Assembly (NCBI GenBank): GCA_032718475.1
Contig: JAUCBJ010007455.1
Coordinates: forward strand, 1-64,000
Reading direction: 5' to 3'
Source: Nemertoderma westbladi
Lineage: Eukaryota > Xenacoelomorpha > Nemertodermatida > Nemertodermatidae
DNA length: 64,000 nucleotides
Position numbers and translations under genes: made by a program. The notes beneath the pieces were generated by a model. The model was not told the origin of the DNA and did not search any database. It was given only the letters and a program-made list of their open reading frames with translations. This document shows, one piece after another, positions 50,746-62,818 of the stretch; position 1 is the first letter of the stretch, and each line of letters opens with the position of its first letter.

Positions 50746-52924
50746 ATAACAGATATAGCTTCTGGATTGCGGTGTAAGCAATCTAGTCGAAAGTACCGGT
50801 CGACCGGTAACCAGTAGGCCTGACTGCCTGATCATCCGGACCGGTACCTACAACAGTACAGGTACAGCAGTATTATTCGATTTGATTATTATATGCCGGT
50901 AGGTCTTAATAATTAATCGGGGACGCCTGGTTTTTATTGGGATTTTACTTAGGCCTATTTCTGTCAGTTTTATTTATTTGTAAGCCAGTATTGAGCAGAA
51001 GGCGTGTAAGCCTGCTCAGATTGTACAGATAATTTGTAGGCTTGACTGTTGGCTAACTGTTGATTAGGTCTGAACGGATTGCAGTGCATGTAGAGTGTAT
51101 GTCCGATAAAGAACGGTTAGGAAGTAGGGGCAGCCATAGCTGTAAGGTAAACCCCCATCTAAAGAATAAGTCGTACTACTGGGTTAGAACGCATACTACT
51201 TAACCATTTCGTGTTGGTTTATTTAGGCCCGATAGGAGTCCGCCAGCGTTTGGTCTGTACTTTGTTTGTGTAGTCTGTACGGGTAGCGTATAATTTTATT
51301 TAGATAATTTGTAGGCTGGATAGTTGTCTGGCTGTTGTTGGGTTTGAGGAAATTTCGGTGTGTGTAGAGCATCTGTCCGATAAAGTGCTAAGTTAGGAAA
51401 GTAGGGGCTTCAAGTGCTGTGAGGTAAACCCCCTGTGAAAGAATAAGTCGTACTACTGGGTTAGAACGCATACTAACTAATCATTTTGGAGTCTGCATAT
51501 ACCGTAGTTTGTTTAGGCTTGATAGTAGTCTGTCAGTATTTGGTCTGCATTTTGTTTGAGTAGTTTGTACGCGTAGCGTAATATTTATTATTCAGAGTTT
51601 ATGCGATTATTCGCAACATTCATTCCCCAAGTTTGTTCCTACAGTAATTGTGTTTGTTATACATACCGTTATAGTTAAACTAACCCTGGTACTACATCAG
51701 GGCTGCTCGGCGTAGGTAAAGACTGGAGATTTTGTGCTTTGGTCACTCCGGCAGATACCGTGGTTCTTTTGGCTGTTCAAGTATTTTTAACTACTGATTA
51801 TTTGTTATACAAGTACTTGTACCTAATTTAGGGTTTAGTGTACAGTGCTTTCCGAAAGCAATTAGTGTGTAGGCAGTGTATTTGTGTTGTAAAGTGGTTA
51901 ATAGGCACGTTGGTTCTGGTAGACCGCGGTAATTAACTTCTAGGTAGGGACACTCCGTGATACATAACGTAGTACCTATAGCGATACGGTTATAGGTCGT
52001 CAGGCGGTGGTATTTTCCTATCTGGACAACACAGTATATTTACTACTACTTATTATTTTCAAATACTGTAGTAATCTGTCCGTTGTAATAGCCAGATATT
52101 CTAACCCTTTGTTAGGCTGGTTAGTAGACTTCTTGTAAAATTACCCTAAAAATTTGTATTTGTGTATTTGTAATTAAATTTTTGTGTTTATTTAGAGATT
52201 GTAATCTCAACCCGAATTGTACGTAATTTGTAGTATTAAGTAACTTAGGTAAATTAGAATTATTTGTTTTAGTGTCTAACAAGTAGCACTCCACTGAGAG
52301 CGCACAGCTTATGTGTAGTGACTCCCCCAGAAATAATAACATTTATTTCAAACATTGACAAAACCCATTAAACGGGTATATATATATTATAAATCAACTC
52401 AAACGATTTATAAATAGTAGGCCTGCCATATAACAATTAGGTCTCAATATCAGTTGGACTACTGCTTAAATAACGGCGATAAAGTAAGTTAAAGTAACCA
52501 AGTAGCCCTTAAAATTCAGAAATTCAATTATTTAAAATAATTGATATACCGGTATTTACAATAGCCTTATTATCTTTATTTTCATAAACTTAAGCTGAAA
52601 TCATACCGGTATTCTGTAATTAATTCTAGTTAATAATTATACTTATATATACTATAAGTGTAAACTGCATACCGGTATCCACGATAGGCCTATTATATAT
52701 ATATATATTTGTGCTAAGATTATATACCGGTATTTTGTGAAAAACCTAGTCTATAATAATACTTATATATACCATAAGCATACCGGTATTCTAATATTAT
52801 ATATATATCACGCTACACTGAGTAGCAGTATCGGTAATTAATTACTAGGCTAGCAGTTAATGCTGAATTACTAGACTTGCTTAGACTGTAATATAGCAGT
52901 AGGCATTCAACTGTGCAAACAAAC
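50746..52924 (+). other. leader of element B2
   Basis: It is non-coding. A ~275 bp unit is duplicated (from about 51027 and 51302, each with TAATTTGTAGGCT and GTACTACTGGGTTAGAACGC). ATACCGGTAT palindromes cluster at about 52545-52800, followed by a (TA)n run at about 52693-52708 that was used in the later duplication. Confidence 0.7.
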
Positions 52925-55900
52925 ATGTCTGATACTAAGCAGAACCTGTCAGACAGTTTATTAGATGTAACTATCTGCGACTCAGATAAGGGTGTAGAAC
53001 CGTCTACACCTAAGTTCAGTTCACCTCCCACTGTGAGGAAGGTCATCCCTCCAGTAGTAATAACAGAACCTAGGCTGGTCCAACACCGTAGGTCTATCAT
53101 AGGCACTCGAGCTCAGGTCAAGCGGGACCAAGAAGCAGCAGAACAACAACAACCCGCGAGCCAAGAACTTATTTCTCAACGGCCCGACAGCTCCAGTAGT
53201 GAGGATACTGTAGAGCTGACACCCGAGCGCGGAGCAAAGATAACGGATGCGGTTTATTCGGATCCCCTTCTCATCCTGCCTGCGGCCGTACTCACTAGGT
53301 TATTGATCGCGGTGGAAGAACACCAGATCGACTGGGCGAGAAGTAAGCGAGCAACTAAAGATAGTTATGAGGGATACACAAGGGAAGAGCTGAAGTCTAT
53401 GGTCGAGTCGCAATGGAACTTCCCCGGACCCGGACTCCCATTTGATTTATCAGAAGCTGCCTGGGAAGACATACACCGGATGGGAGTAGCCAAGGAAACC
53501 ATCGATCCAGCTGTGTGGAAGAGGTCCGCAGCCGGATACGCACAGGGATTCTTCAGCTCTATGGAGCGAGTAGAAAAACAACTGTTTCAACAACCCCAAG
53601 GACCTCAAGAGCAGGGACAACTGCTTTATCAAGTTAGAGAAAGAATTCTGCGAATCAGACTAATCTTATCGGCCTTTGAGGAGGCTTCTAAAAGAAAACA
53701 AGACACGTCGTTGCAAGTTGCCGTAAAGACTTGGTTTCAACGGGTGAGTCGCCAGGTTCAAGGAACAGCTCAGTGGAAAGCTCAGCTGGAGGAGCGCTCA
53801 ACCCATGGAGAATCAACAGACGCTACATTTTCCCAAGTGGAGAGTGAAGCGACAGCAGCGAAACCGCATAAGAGGGATGCTATTGACATCTATCTGTCGG
53901 ACTATCAACGTTTTGTAGGAGATGAAGAGTTGAGGAGAAGACTAGAGGGGCTTAGCCCTAATAGTGAAGGAGCCCAGCTTGTGTTGGACGCAATTGATGT
54001 GGATAGGTTAGCGGCGAACCAAGCTAAATTCGATGAACAACTCCGCATCGCTAGAGACCAAGAAGAAAGGGTTAAGAAAAAACGCATAGAAGACAGAAAG
54101 AAAGCAGCAGTAGCAGCTGCAGAAGCCGAAAGGAAGGCAGCCGAAGAGGAAAGTAAAGCAGCCAAAGCGGAAAGAAAAGCGGCAGCGGCAGAGGCAGAAG
54201 CGAAAAGAAAAGCAGCCGAAATGGAAAGAAAAGCAGCCGAAATGGAAAGAAAAGCGGCAGCGGCAGAGACAGAAGCGAAAAGAAAGGCAACCGAAATGGA
54301 AAGAAAAGCGGCAAAGGCAGCGGCAGAAGCGGAGCGGATAGCGGCCGAAGAGATTGCCCAATTGGAATTGGAAAATATTCAGGAGAATCAAGACTGCATA
54401 AATAAACAGTTAACAGCTAGTAATATGCAGATGATGAATCGATCTACTCCCAAAAGACAGGGATATACATCATCTGAGGAAGGCGATACCACCGACACTG
54501 AAGGCAAAGGAAATAGATCTCACCTAAGCAGACGCAAAAGAACATTCCACCGTCAGAAATTGCCTGATTTGCCTCCAGCTGTTAGAAGGCAACTAAATAA
54601 CACCAACTTAGGTAGTACAGAACCCACAGACCAAATAATTACAATAGAGAGACTCCCTACTATAGTAGATGAGCCTGAAATAATTAGGCCTGTTCCCGAA
54701 GCCACCCTTTCGGTCGTAGAGACACCTGTACTCCCTGAACCTACTTCTCAATTCCCTTTGCACAGCACTAAGCTACCTGTGCCCAGCAGAACAGTCCGTG
54801 AGACAGTTCATACCCTGGACTCCGAGCGAAATATTCATGATTTGTCGCCCGTTGTCCCTCGTCCACCCGCTACAACGTTGGCGAATCCCGCTTCGGCGGT
54901 CGAATGGGTGGATGAGAGACGACGGGGGATGGATCTCCTGCTCGGACAGATGCAGGAGACTGTTCAACAATTCAAAGGCACAGTAAGGGAAAGTAGGCTA
55001 GAGTTGCAAGAAGTGCAGCAAAATATCGCGCTAGAACGTGATAAATTAGTAAATTTACAAAAGGGTATACCACCAACCCCTGTAACAATGTGTCAACCTG
55101 TTAGGTCTGAAGTATTTCATGCGCAAGGTGTGGAGCCTACACGCATCTATACTGCTAGCAAAGTAGAAACTCCTATAGTGAACCCTATTAAGGGTAATTA
55201 TAGACCTGTTGATAATGATATTCCCTATAGACCTGATCATAATCCGAGAAATTTATATACCGATAACTCGATATTAAATAACACGATGGCCCAAGAAAGT
55301 TTTACGCGTCAAATGGCTAGAACCGAAGCCCGTCAAGCGGTAAAGGTGGGAGAGATAGTCAAGTTCAATGGAGATGAGATGAAATGGTTACCTTTTAATG
55401 AATATTATAAAGATAACATACAGAACTCTGTACTATCTAATGGAGAGAAACTTAGATTCCTCATCGAGTGCTTGGAAGGATCTCCCAAGTTAATGGCGTT
55501 AAAGTTTATTGGACATCCAGATGGATTAAGACAAGTTTGGGATACACTAAACATCAGGTATGGTAATAGGAATAACATAGCTAGATATTTGTATGCAAAA
55601 TTAGTAGCACCCCGAAAGTTCATTAGCAGCGGGATAATAGAGTTTTCCGATGAGATTCAAGAGATCTGTAGACAATTAGATTGGTTAGGTAAGTCTCATG
55701 AATATCAGAGTTTTATGGTTATTGGAGCCGTGGCTTCTACTTTACCGAAGGGTGGAGTAGGTACACACTGGGATAAGAAAGTGTTATATATGATGGAACA
55801 ACAACGACGAGACCCTACCATGGCTGATCTCATGTCATTCTTAGATGGAGAAGTGAAATTACAGCTCCTAAAACAGTCCAGAGAGAAGACACCGGAAAAC

Positions 55901-57625
55901 AAGGTAAGTGAGAAACCCGTTTCTAGGAGAAGGGTAATACCAGTGTGTTATACAGACGACGGCGAAAGCCAGGCTTCTCAAGAGGAAGACAGCGGGAAAG
56001 ACACTGAAAGATCTTACTATGACAACAAAGCGACTAAGGACGTAAGTAAATTCAAGTCTCGAACCAATGACAAGAGAGAACAGGTAAGAAAAACTCCCCC
56101 TACGTCTCCTAAGAGAATTCAAGTAAGAAAGCCCGAGGAAAGAACGAGTGTGCACAACGTTATCCAAAGTAAGGTAAGTAACATCAAACCAAAATGTATG
56201 CTGTGCGACGGGCCCCACCGCTTGAATATGTGTGATAAATTCCTAAAGAAATCATTAAAGGATAGACGTGAAGTCATGTGGGATAAGCGGTTGTGTTATA
56301 ATTGCCTCAGACGAGGACACCAATGGCGAACTTGTTACTCCGACGCAAGGTGTGCAAAGTGCGGCGCAAAACATCATATCTTGTTGCACACGGAATTCGA
56401 ACGAAACAGCCCGAGTCAGGTAAGTGAGTCCGAACTACATGTCCAATTCAGTGATGTGAACGACACTGACCAATGTTCTGAGATGGAAGGATTCTATACG
56501 GACGAATTCTCCAACGAAAACGAATCCTGTTACCTGATAAATACCGCAGTGTATCGAGCACTTACGTATGAAAAGGACACCGACAGCGAGCTCCCCCCAA
56601 CTACTTCTGACCGACAACCATCTTGGAAAGCACCAACTTCCAATGTAGGAATCCGAGAATTTCCCGTAGTGCAGCTAAGGGTCCACGGACCTGAAAGGAG
56701 TTATATAGTGAACGCCCTTCTTGACTCCGGTAGCACAGTAACATTCATCGACAAAGAACTAGCCGAAGACATCTTTGCTGGACAACCCAAGTTCCGAACT
56801 AAGTTAAACATGTCAGGAATTATGCCGGTTTGGAAATCTACAGTAATCGCAGATTATTATGTAGGTGCGTTGTCCACCCCCCAGGATGAACTAGGAGAAC
56901 ACAGCATAAGGTCAGTAAAAATGGTGGCGATAAAGAACTTCGCTACCAGCCAAGTAGAACCTTATAACTGGGATGAGGACGATTTCACCCAGCAGTTTGA
57001 TATACCTAGATTCAACACCGATTACCCTGGAGTCCAAATACTCATCGGTCAAAATGCGCATGAAGCGCTCGAGACATTGGAGAAACGGCCTGCTCAACCG
57101 CAACCACTACAAGCTTATGCGGGAAGAACTAGCGTGGGTTGGTACTTTACTGGCCCTTCCCGTAGAACTCTCATGGAAAGATTACCGAAAGATCAGGTAT
57201 ATCAAGTAAGAGAATGGGAAGATGAGAGCAGTGAGTTAGACGATCCAACTGAGGGAAGACCATACTCCTCAGATAATGACGACATCAACTCCAATGTAGA
57301 TCAATGGAGACATTGCCCCGAGACGATTAATCTAGCCGACATCGCCTCCAGAGGAGCAACTCCTCAAGAACTGACAGATACTCCAGACTGGTTAGGTGAA
57401 CCCGACTTCCTAAGTAAAGAAGATGAATGGCCTCCCCACCTTAACCCGGCTGAGATTAGACAGGCCAAGGGAGCGGAGAAAGTAACGCAACCACTCAATC
57501 GCACAGCTGGTCGTTTATGTTTACTGGAAAGAGACCGAAAACTGTCTGGAAACTATGGAAGGCAAGATACTCTTCCCACGACCACCTCCCTAATCCAACA
57601 AATATCTAGGGACTCCATAACGTAA
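52925..57625 (+). CDS. gag: element B2 gag-protease fused to pol tail (RT, RNase H and integrase deleted in frame)
   Basis: The ATG at 52925 opens 1567 codons without a stop. Order: an N-terminal Gag region; a long Ala/Glu/Lys helix (RKAAEMERKAAEMERKAA, about residues 390-480); Gag core (FNGDEMKWLPFNEYY, about 815); knuckles CMLCDGPHRLNMC, CYNCLRRGHQWRTC and CAKCGAKHH (about 1090-1150); protease with LLDSGSTVTFIDKE (about 1265). After SSDNDDI the sequence jumps to SNVDQWRHCPETINLADIASRG, which is the end of the RNase H region. After EKVTQP it jumps again to LNRTAGRLCLLERDRKLSGN, the last residues of pol. The deletions keep the frame, so the product would be a capsid and protease protein with no polymerase. 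Confidence 0.88.
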   Translation: MSDTKQNLSDSLLDVTICDSDKGVEPSTPKFSSPPTVRKVIPPVVITEPRLVQHRRSIIGTRAQVKRDQEAAEQQQPASQELISQRPDSSSSEDTVELTPERGAKITDAVYSDPLLILPAAVLTRLLIAVEEHQIDWARSKRATKDSYEGYTREELKSMVESQWNFPGPGLPFDLSEAAWEDIHRMGVAKETIDPAVWKRSAAGYAQGFFSSMERVEKQLFQQPQGPQEQGQLLYQVRERILRIRLILSAFEEASKRKQDTSLQVAVKTWFQRVSRQVQGTAQWKAQLEERSTHGESTDATFSQVESEATAAKPHKRDAIDIYLSDYQRFVGDEELRRRLEGLSPNSEGAQLVLDAIDVDRLAANQAKFDEQLRIARDQEERVKKKRIEDRKKAAVAAAEAERKAAEEESKAAKAERKAAAAEAEAKRKAAEMERKAAEMERKAAAAETEAKRKATEMERKAAKAAAEAERIAAEEIAQLELENIQENQDCINKQLTASNMQMMNRSTPKRQGYTSSEEGDTTDTEGKGNRSHLSRRKRTFHRQKLPDLPPAVRRQLNNTNLGSTEPTDQIITIERLPTIVDEPEIIRPVPEATLSVVETPVLPEPTSQFPLHSTKLPVPSRTVRETVHTLDSERNIHDLSPVVPRPPATTLANPASAVEWVDERRRGMDLLLGQMQETVQQFKGTVRESRLELQEVQQNIALERDKLVNLQKGIPPTPVTMCQPVRSEVFHAQGVEPTRIYTASKVETPIVNPIKGNYRPVDNDIPYRPDHNPRNLYTDNSILNNTMAQESFTRQMARTEARQAVKVGEIVKFNGDEMKWLPFNEYYKDNIQNSVLSNGEKLRFLIECLEGSPKLMALKFIGHPDGLRQVWDTLNIRYGNRNNIARYLYAKLVAPRKFISSGIIEFSDEIQEICRQLDWLGKSHEYQSFMVIGAVASTLPKGGVGTHWDKKVLYMMEQQRRDPTMADLMSFLDGEVKLQLLKQSREKTPENKVSEKPVSRRRVIPVCYTDDGESQASQEEDSGKDTERSYYDNKATKDVSKFKSRTNDKREQVRKTPPTSPKRIQVRKPEERTSVHNVIQSKVSNIKPKCMLCDGPHRLNMCDKFLKKSLKDRREVMWDKRLCYNCLRRGHQWRTCYSDARCAKCGAKHHILLHTEFERNSPSQVSESELHVQFSDVNDTDQCSEMEGFYTDEFSNENESCYLINTAVYRALTYEKDTDSELPPTTSDRQPSWKAPTSNVGIREFPVVQLRVHGPERSYIVNALLDSGSTVTFIDKELAEDIFAGQPKFRTKLNMSGIMPVWKSTVIADYYVGALSTPQDELGEHSIRSVKMVAIKNFATSQVEPYNWDEDDFTQQFDIPRFNTDYPGVQILIGQNAHEALETLEKRPAQPQPLQAYAGRTSVGWYFTGPSRRTLMERLPKDQVYQVREWEDESSELDDPTEGRPYSSDNDDINSNVDQWRHCPETINLADIASRGATPQELTDTPDWLGEPDFLSKEDEWPPHLNPAEIRQAKGAEKVTQPLNRTAGRLCLLERDRKLSGNYGRQDTLPTTTSLIQQISRDSIT

Positions 57626-57833
57626 CAACATACGGAGTGGGTGTGTGACTATATTATTTTATATTTATTTTTATTATTTTATATTATGTATGTATTATTA
57701 TGTAATTTTATTATAATCGTTTTCTTTAATTTTATTTAGTAGAATGTTATTTTAGCGATTATTTAGTAGATTAGTGCAATATATATTCGCGTTTATTACT
57801 TAATTACTTATTTACTTATTATTACTTAATTAC
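57626..57833 (+). other. 3' flank of the first gag copy, up to the duplication junction
   Basis: It matches the start of the family B spacer (compare 33290-33480 inverted). It then changes at a (TA)n run into leader sequence of the second copy. Confidence 0.6.
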
Positions 57834-60478
57834 TATTATATATATATATATTTGTGCTAAGATTATATACCGGTATTTTGTGAAAAACCTAGTCTATAAT
57901 AATACTTATATATACCATAAGCATACCGGTATTCTAATATTATATATATATCACGCTACACTGAGTAGCAGTATCGGTAATTAATTACTAGGCTAGCAGT
58001 TAATGCTGAATTACTAGACTTGCTTAGACTGTAATATAGCAGTAGGCATTCAACTGTGCAAACAAACATGTCTGATACTAAGCAGAACCTGTCAGACAGT
58101 TTATTAGATGTAACTATCTGCGACTCAGATAAGGGTGTAGAACCGTCTACACCTAAGTTCAGTTCACCTCCCACTGTGAGGAAGGTCATCCCTCCAGTAG
58201 TAATAACAGAACCTAGGCTGGTCCAACACCGTAGGTCTATCATAGGCACTCGAGCTCAGGTCAAGCGGGACCAAGAAGCAGCAGAACAACAACAACCCGC
58301 GAGCCAAGAACTTATTTCTCAACGGCCCGACAGCTCCAGTAGTGAGGATACTGTAGAGCTGACACCCGAGCGCGGAGCAAAGATAACGGATGCGGTTTAT
58401 TCGGATCCCCTTCTCATCCTGCCTGCGGCCGTACTCACTAGGTTATTGATCGCGGTGGAAGAACACCAGATCGACTGGGCGAGAAGTAAGCGAGCAACTA
58501 AAGATAGTTATGAGGGATACACAAGGGAAGAGCTGAAGTCTATGGTCGAGTCGCAATGGAACTTCCCCGGACCCGGACTCCCATTTGATTTATCAGAAGC
58601 TGCCTGGGAAGACATACACCGGATGGGAGTAGCCAAGGAAACCATCGATCCAGCTGTGTGGAAGAGGTCCGCAGCCGGATACGCACAGGGATTCTTCAGC
58701 TCTATGGAGCGAGTAGAAAAACAACTGTTTCAACAACCCCAAGGACCTCAAGAGCAGGGACAACTGCTTTATCAAGTTAGAGAAAGAATTCTGCGAATCA
58801 GACTAATCTTATCGGCCTTTGAGGAGGCTTCTAAAAGAAAACAAGACACGTCGTTGCAAGTTGCCGTAAAGACTTGGTTTCAACGGGTGAGTCGCCAGGT
58901 TCAAGGAACAGCTCAGTGGAAAGCTCAGCTGGAGGAGCGCTCAACCCATGGAGAATCAACAGACGCTACATTTTCCCAAGTGGAGAGTGAAGCGACAGCA
59001 GCGAAACCGCATAAGAGGGATGCTATTGACATCTATCTGTCGGACTATCAACGTTTTGTAGGAGATGAAGAGTTGAGGAGAAGACTAGAGGGGCTTAGCC
59101 CTAATAGTGAAGGAGCCCAGCTTGTGTTGGACGCAATTGATGTGGATAGGTTAGCGGCGAACCAAGCTAAATTCGATGAACAACTCCGCATCGCTAGAGA
59201 CCAAGAAGAAAGGGTTAAGAAAAAACGCATAGAAGACAGAAAGAAAGCAGCAGTAGCAGCTGCAGAAGCCGAAAGGAAGGCAGCCGAAGAGGAAAGTAAA
59301 GCAGCCAAAGCGGAAAGAAAAGCGGCAGCGGCAGAGGCAGAAGCGAAAAGAAAAGCAGCCGAAATGGAAAGAAAAGCAGCCGAAATGGAAAGAAAAGCGG
59401 CAGCGGCAGAGACAGAAGCGAAAAGAAAGGCAACCGAAATGGAAAGAAAAGCGGCAAAGGCAGCGGCAGAAGCGGAGCGGATAGCGGCCGAAGAGATTGC
59501 CCAATTGGAATTGGAAAATATTCAGGAGAATCAAGACTGCATAAATAAACAGTTAACAGCTAGTAATATGCAGATGATGAATCGATCTACTCCCAAAAGA
59601 CAGGGATATACATCATCTGAGGAAGGCGATACCACCGACACTGAAGGCAAAGGAAATAGATCTCACCTAAGCAGACGCAAAAGAACATTCCACCGTCAGA
59701 AATTGCCTGATTTGCCTCCAGCTGTTAGAAGGCAACTAAATAACACCAACTTAGGTAGTACAGAACCCACAGACCAAATAATTACAATAGAGAGACTCCC
59801 TACTATAGTAGATGAGCCTGAAATAATTAGGCCTGTTCCCGAAGCCACCCTTTCGGTCGTAGAGACACCTGTACTCCCTGAACCTACTTCTCAATTCCCT
59901 TTGCACAGCACTAAGCTACCTGTGCCCAGCAGAACAGTCCGTGAGACAGTTCATACCCTGGACTCCGAGCGAAATATTCATGATTTGTCGCCCGTTGTCC
60001 CTCGTCCACCCGCTACAACGTTGGCGAATCCCGCTTCGGCGGTCGAATGGGTGGATGAGAGACGACGGGGGATGGATCTCCTGCTCGGACAGATGCAGGA
60101 GACTGTTCAACAATTCAAAGGCACAGTAAGGGAAAGTAGGCTAGAGTTGCAAGAAGTGCAGCAAAATATCGCGCTAGAACGTGATAAATTAGTAAATTTA
60201 CAAAAGGGTATACCACCAACCCCTGTAACAATGTGTCAACCTGTTAGGTCTGAAGTATTTCATGCGCAAGGTGTGGAGCCTACACGCATCTATACTGCTA
60301 GCAAAGTAGAAACTCCTATAGTGAACCCTATTAAGGGTAATTATAGACCTGTTGATAATGATATTCCCTATAGACCTGATCATAATCCGAGAAATTTATA
60401 TACCGATAACTCGATATTAAATAACACGATGGCCCAAGAAAGTTTTACGCGTCAAATGGCTAGAACCGAAGCCCGGCA
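57834..60478 (+). repeat. direct duplicate of 52691-55335
   Basis: The offset is exactly 5143 bases. I noticed no difference between the copies until CCCGTCAAG/CCCGGCAAG near 55335/60478. The left edge is a TATTATATATATAT run shared by both flanks. Confidence 0.9.
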
Positions 60479-60731
60479 AGCGGTAAAGGTGGGAGAGATA
60501 GTCAAGTTCAATGGAGATGAGATGAAATGGTTACCTTTTAATGAATATTATAAAGATAACATACAGAACTCTGTACTATCTAATGGAGAGAAACTTAGAT
60601 TCCTCATCGAGTGTTTGGAAGGATCTCCCAAGTTAATGGCGTTAAAGTTTATTGGACATCCAGACGGATTAAGACAAGTTTGGGATACACTAAACATCAG
60701 GTATGGTAATAGGAATAACATAGCTGGGTGA
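58068..60731 (+). pseudogene. gag: second gag copy of element B2, N-terminal part
   Basis: It starts at ATG 58068 and matches the first gag through most of its length. It ends at a TGA created where ~270 bases of Gag core (55583-55852 in the first copy) are missing and two G residues are added (GCTGGGTGAAATT at 60722). Confidence 0.85.
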
Positions 60732-62578
60732 AATTACAGCTCCTAAGGCAGTCCAGAGAGAAGACACTGGAAAACAAGGTAAGTGAGAAACCCGTTTCTA
60801 GGAGAAGGGTAACACCAGTGTGTTATACAGACGACGGCGAAAGCCAGACTTCTCAAGGAGAGGATAGCGGGAAAGACACTGAAAGATCTTATTATGTCAA
60901 TAAAATGCCTAAAGACCAGGTAAGTAAATTCAAGTCTCGAACCAATGACAGGAGAGAACAGGTAAGAAAAACTCCTCCTATGTCTCCCAAGAGAGTTCAG
61001 GTGAGAAAGCCCGAGGAAAGAACGAACGTGCACCACACAGCACATGTTAAAGTAAGTAACATCAAACCCAAATGTGTGCTGTGCGACGGGCCCCACCGCT
61101 TGAATATGTGCGATGAATTCTTAAAGAAATCGTTAAAAGAGAGACGGGAAGTCATGTGGGATAAGCGGTTGTGTTATAATTGCCTCAGACGAGGACACCA
61201 ACGGCGAACCTGTTACTCCGACGCAAGGTGTGCAAGGTGCGGTGCAAAACATCATATCTTGTTGCACACTGAATTCGAACGAAGCAGCCCGAGTCAGGTA
61301 AGTGAGTCCGAACAACTACATGTCCAATTCAGTGATGTGAACGACACTGACCAAAGTTCTGAGATGGAAGGATTTTATACGGACGAATTCTCCGACCAAA
61401 ACGAATCCTGTTACTTAATAAACACCACCGCAGTGTATCGAGCACTCATGTATGAGAAAGACACAGACCGCGACCTCACCCTAACTACTTCAGATCAACA
61501 ACAATCTTGGAAAGCGCCAACTTCAAATGTAGGAATCCGAGAATTTCCTGTAGTCCAGTTACGGGTCCACGGACCTCAGAAGAGCTATATAGTGAACGCC
61601 CTCCTGGACTCCGGCAGCACAGGAACATTCATCGATAAAGAACTAGCCGAAGACATCTTTGCTGGACAACCCAAGTTCCGAACCAAGCTAAACATGTCAG
61701 GGATCATGCAGGTTTGGAAATCTGCTGTGGCTGCCGACTATTATATAGGTGAGTTGTCCACTCCACAGGATAAACTAGGAGAACACAGTATAAGGTCAGT
61801 CAAAATGGTGGCAATAAAGAACTTCACTACCACCCAAGTGGAACCTTATAATTGGGACGAAGATGATCATGCCCAACAACTTAACATTCCTAGATTCGAC
61901 ACCGATTATCCTGGAGTACAAATATTAATCGGTCAAAACGCGCATGAGGCGCTGGAGACATTGGAGAAACGACCTGCTCAACCGCAACCACTTCAGACCT
62001 ATGCGGTAAGAACTAGAGTAGGTTGGTACCTTACTGGACCTTCCCGAAGAACGCTCAGAGAAAGACTGCTTCAAGATCGCGTCTGCCAGGTGAGTGAATG
62101 GGAAGATGATACTAGTGAGGGAGACGACCCACCTGAGGGAACACCATACTCCTCAGATAATGACGATATTAGCTCCAATGTAGATCAATGGAGATATTGC
62201 CCCAAGAAGTTTAATCCAACTGACATCGCTTCCAGAGGAGCAACTCCTCAAGAACTGACAGATACTACCGACCGGTTAGGTGAACCCGACTTCCTGAGTA
62301 AGGAGGATGAATGGCCTCCCCATTTTACTCCGACTGAGATTAGACCAGCCAAGGGAGCGGAGAAAGTCAAACCTAAAACCCGGATGGGTGGATCGGAGTT
62401 ATTTGAACCCGGGATAGATCTGTCGGTATTACATATTGCCAGGGACGACGCCGTGGATCTGGACCTCCCCACCGCGAGTGGATCCTTCATGAAGATCAGA
62501 GAGAGCGATTGGAGCTCTGGAACATCAGACGTCTCGCAGGGACTCTCACCTCTCCTGCAGGGAGCGACGGACCACTAA
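60728..62578 (+). pseudogene. second gag copy: Gag C-terminus and protease, diverged
   Basis: The frame resumes at GTGAAATTACAG. It contains knuckles CVLCDGPHRLNMC, CYNCLRRGHQRRTC and CARCGAKHH, and a protease with LLDSGSTGTFIDKE. It has the same junction as the first copy (SSDNDDI joined to SSNVDQWRYCP). Unlike the 5' part it is clearly diverged from the first copy. It ends in an unrelated frame (SGSFMKIRESDWSSGTS) to 62578. Confidence 0.8.
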
Positions 62579-62608
62579 AGCTACTGGAATCGGCTTTGTA
62601 AGGCCGTC

Positions 62609-62818
62609 GTGTACCTAGAGCGATGTTTCTATCGTCACTATTCCAGGACGAAGAGGAAACCTGGAATTGTATTCGGGATGCAGCGACTCAATCACCCAGT
62701 CGGTCGTTTGTGTTTACCGGAAGGGAATGGAGGACTCTCCGGAAACTGTGGAAGGCAAGATTCTCTTCCCACGACCACCTCCCTAATCCTTCAAACATCT
62801 AGGGACTCCATAACGTAA
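62609..62818 (+). pseudogene. pol C-terminal tail remnant after the second gag copy
   Basis: It contains HPVGRLCLPEGNGGLSGNCG and LPTTTSLILQTSRDS, matching the last residues of pol in element B1 (GRLCLLERDRELSGNYG). It is out of frame with the preceding ORF. Confidence 0.7.

Noticed and set aside
53905-54391. Antisense Phe/Leu/Cys-rich frames over the gag helix (also at 59048-59534)
   Set aside because: They are the reverse strand of the Ala/Glu/Lys codon repeats in gag, repeated in both gag copies.
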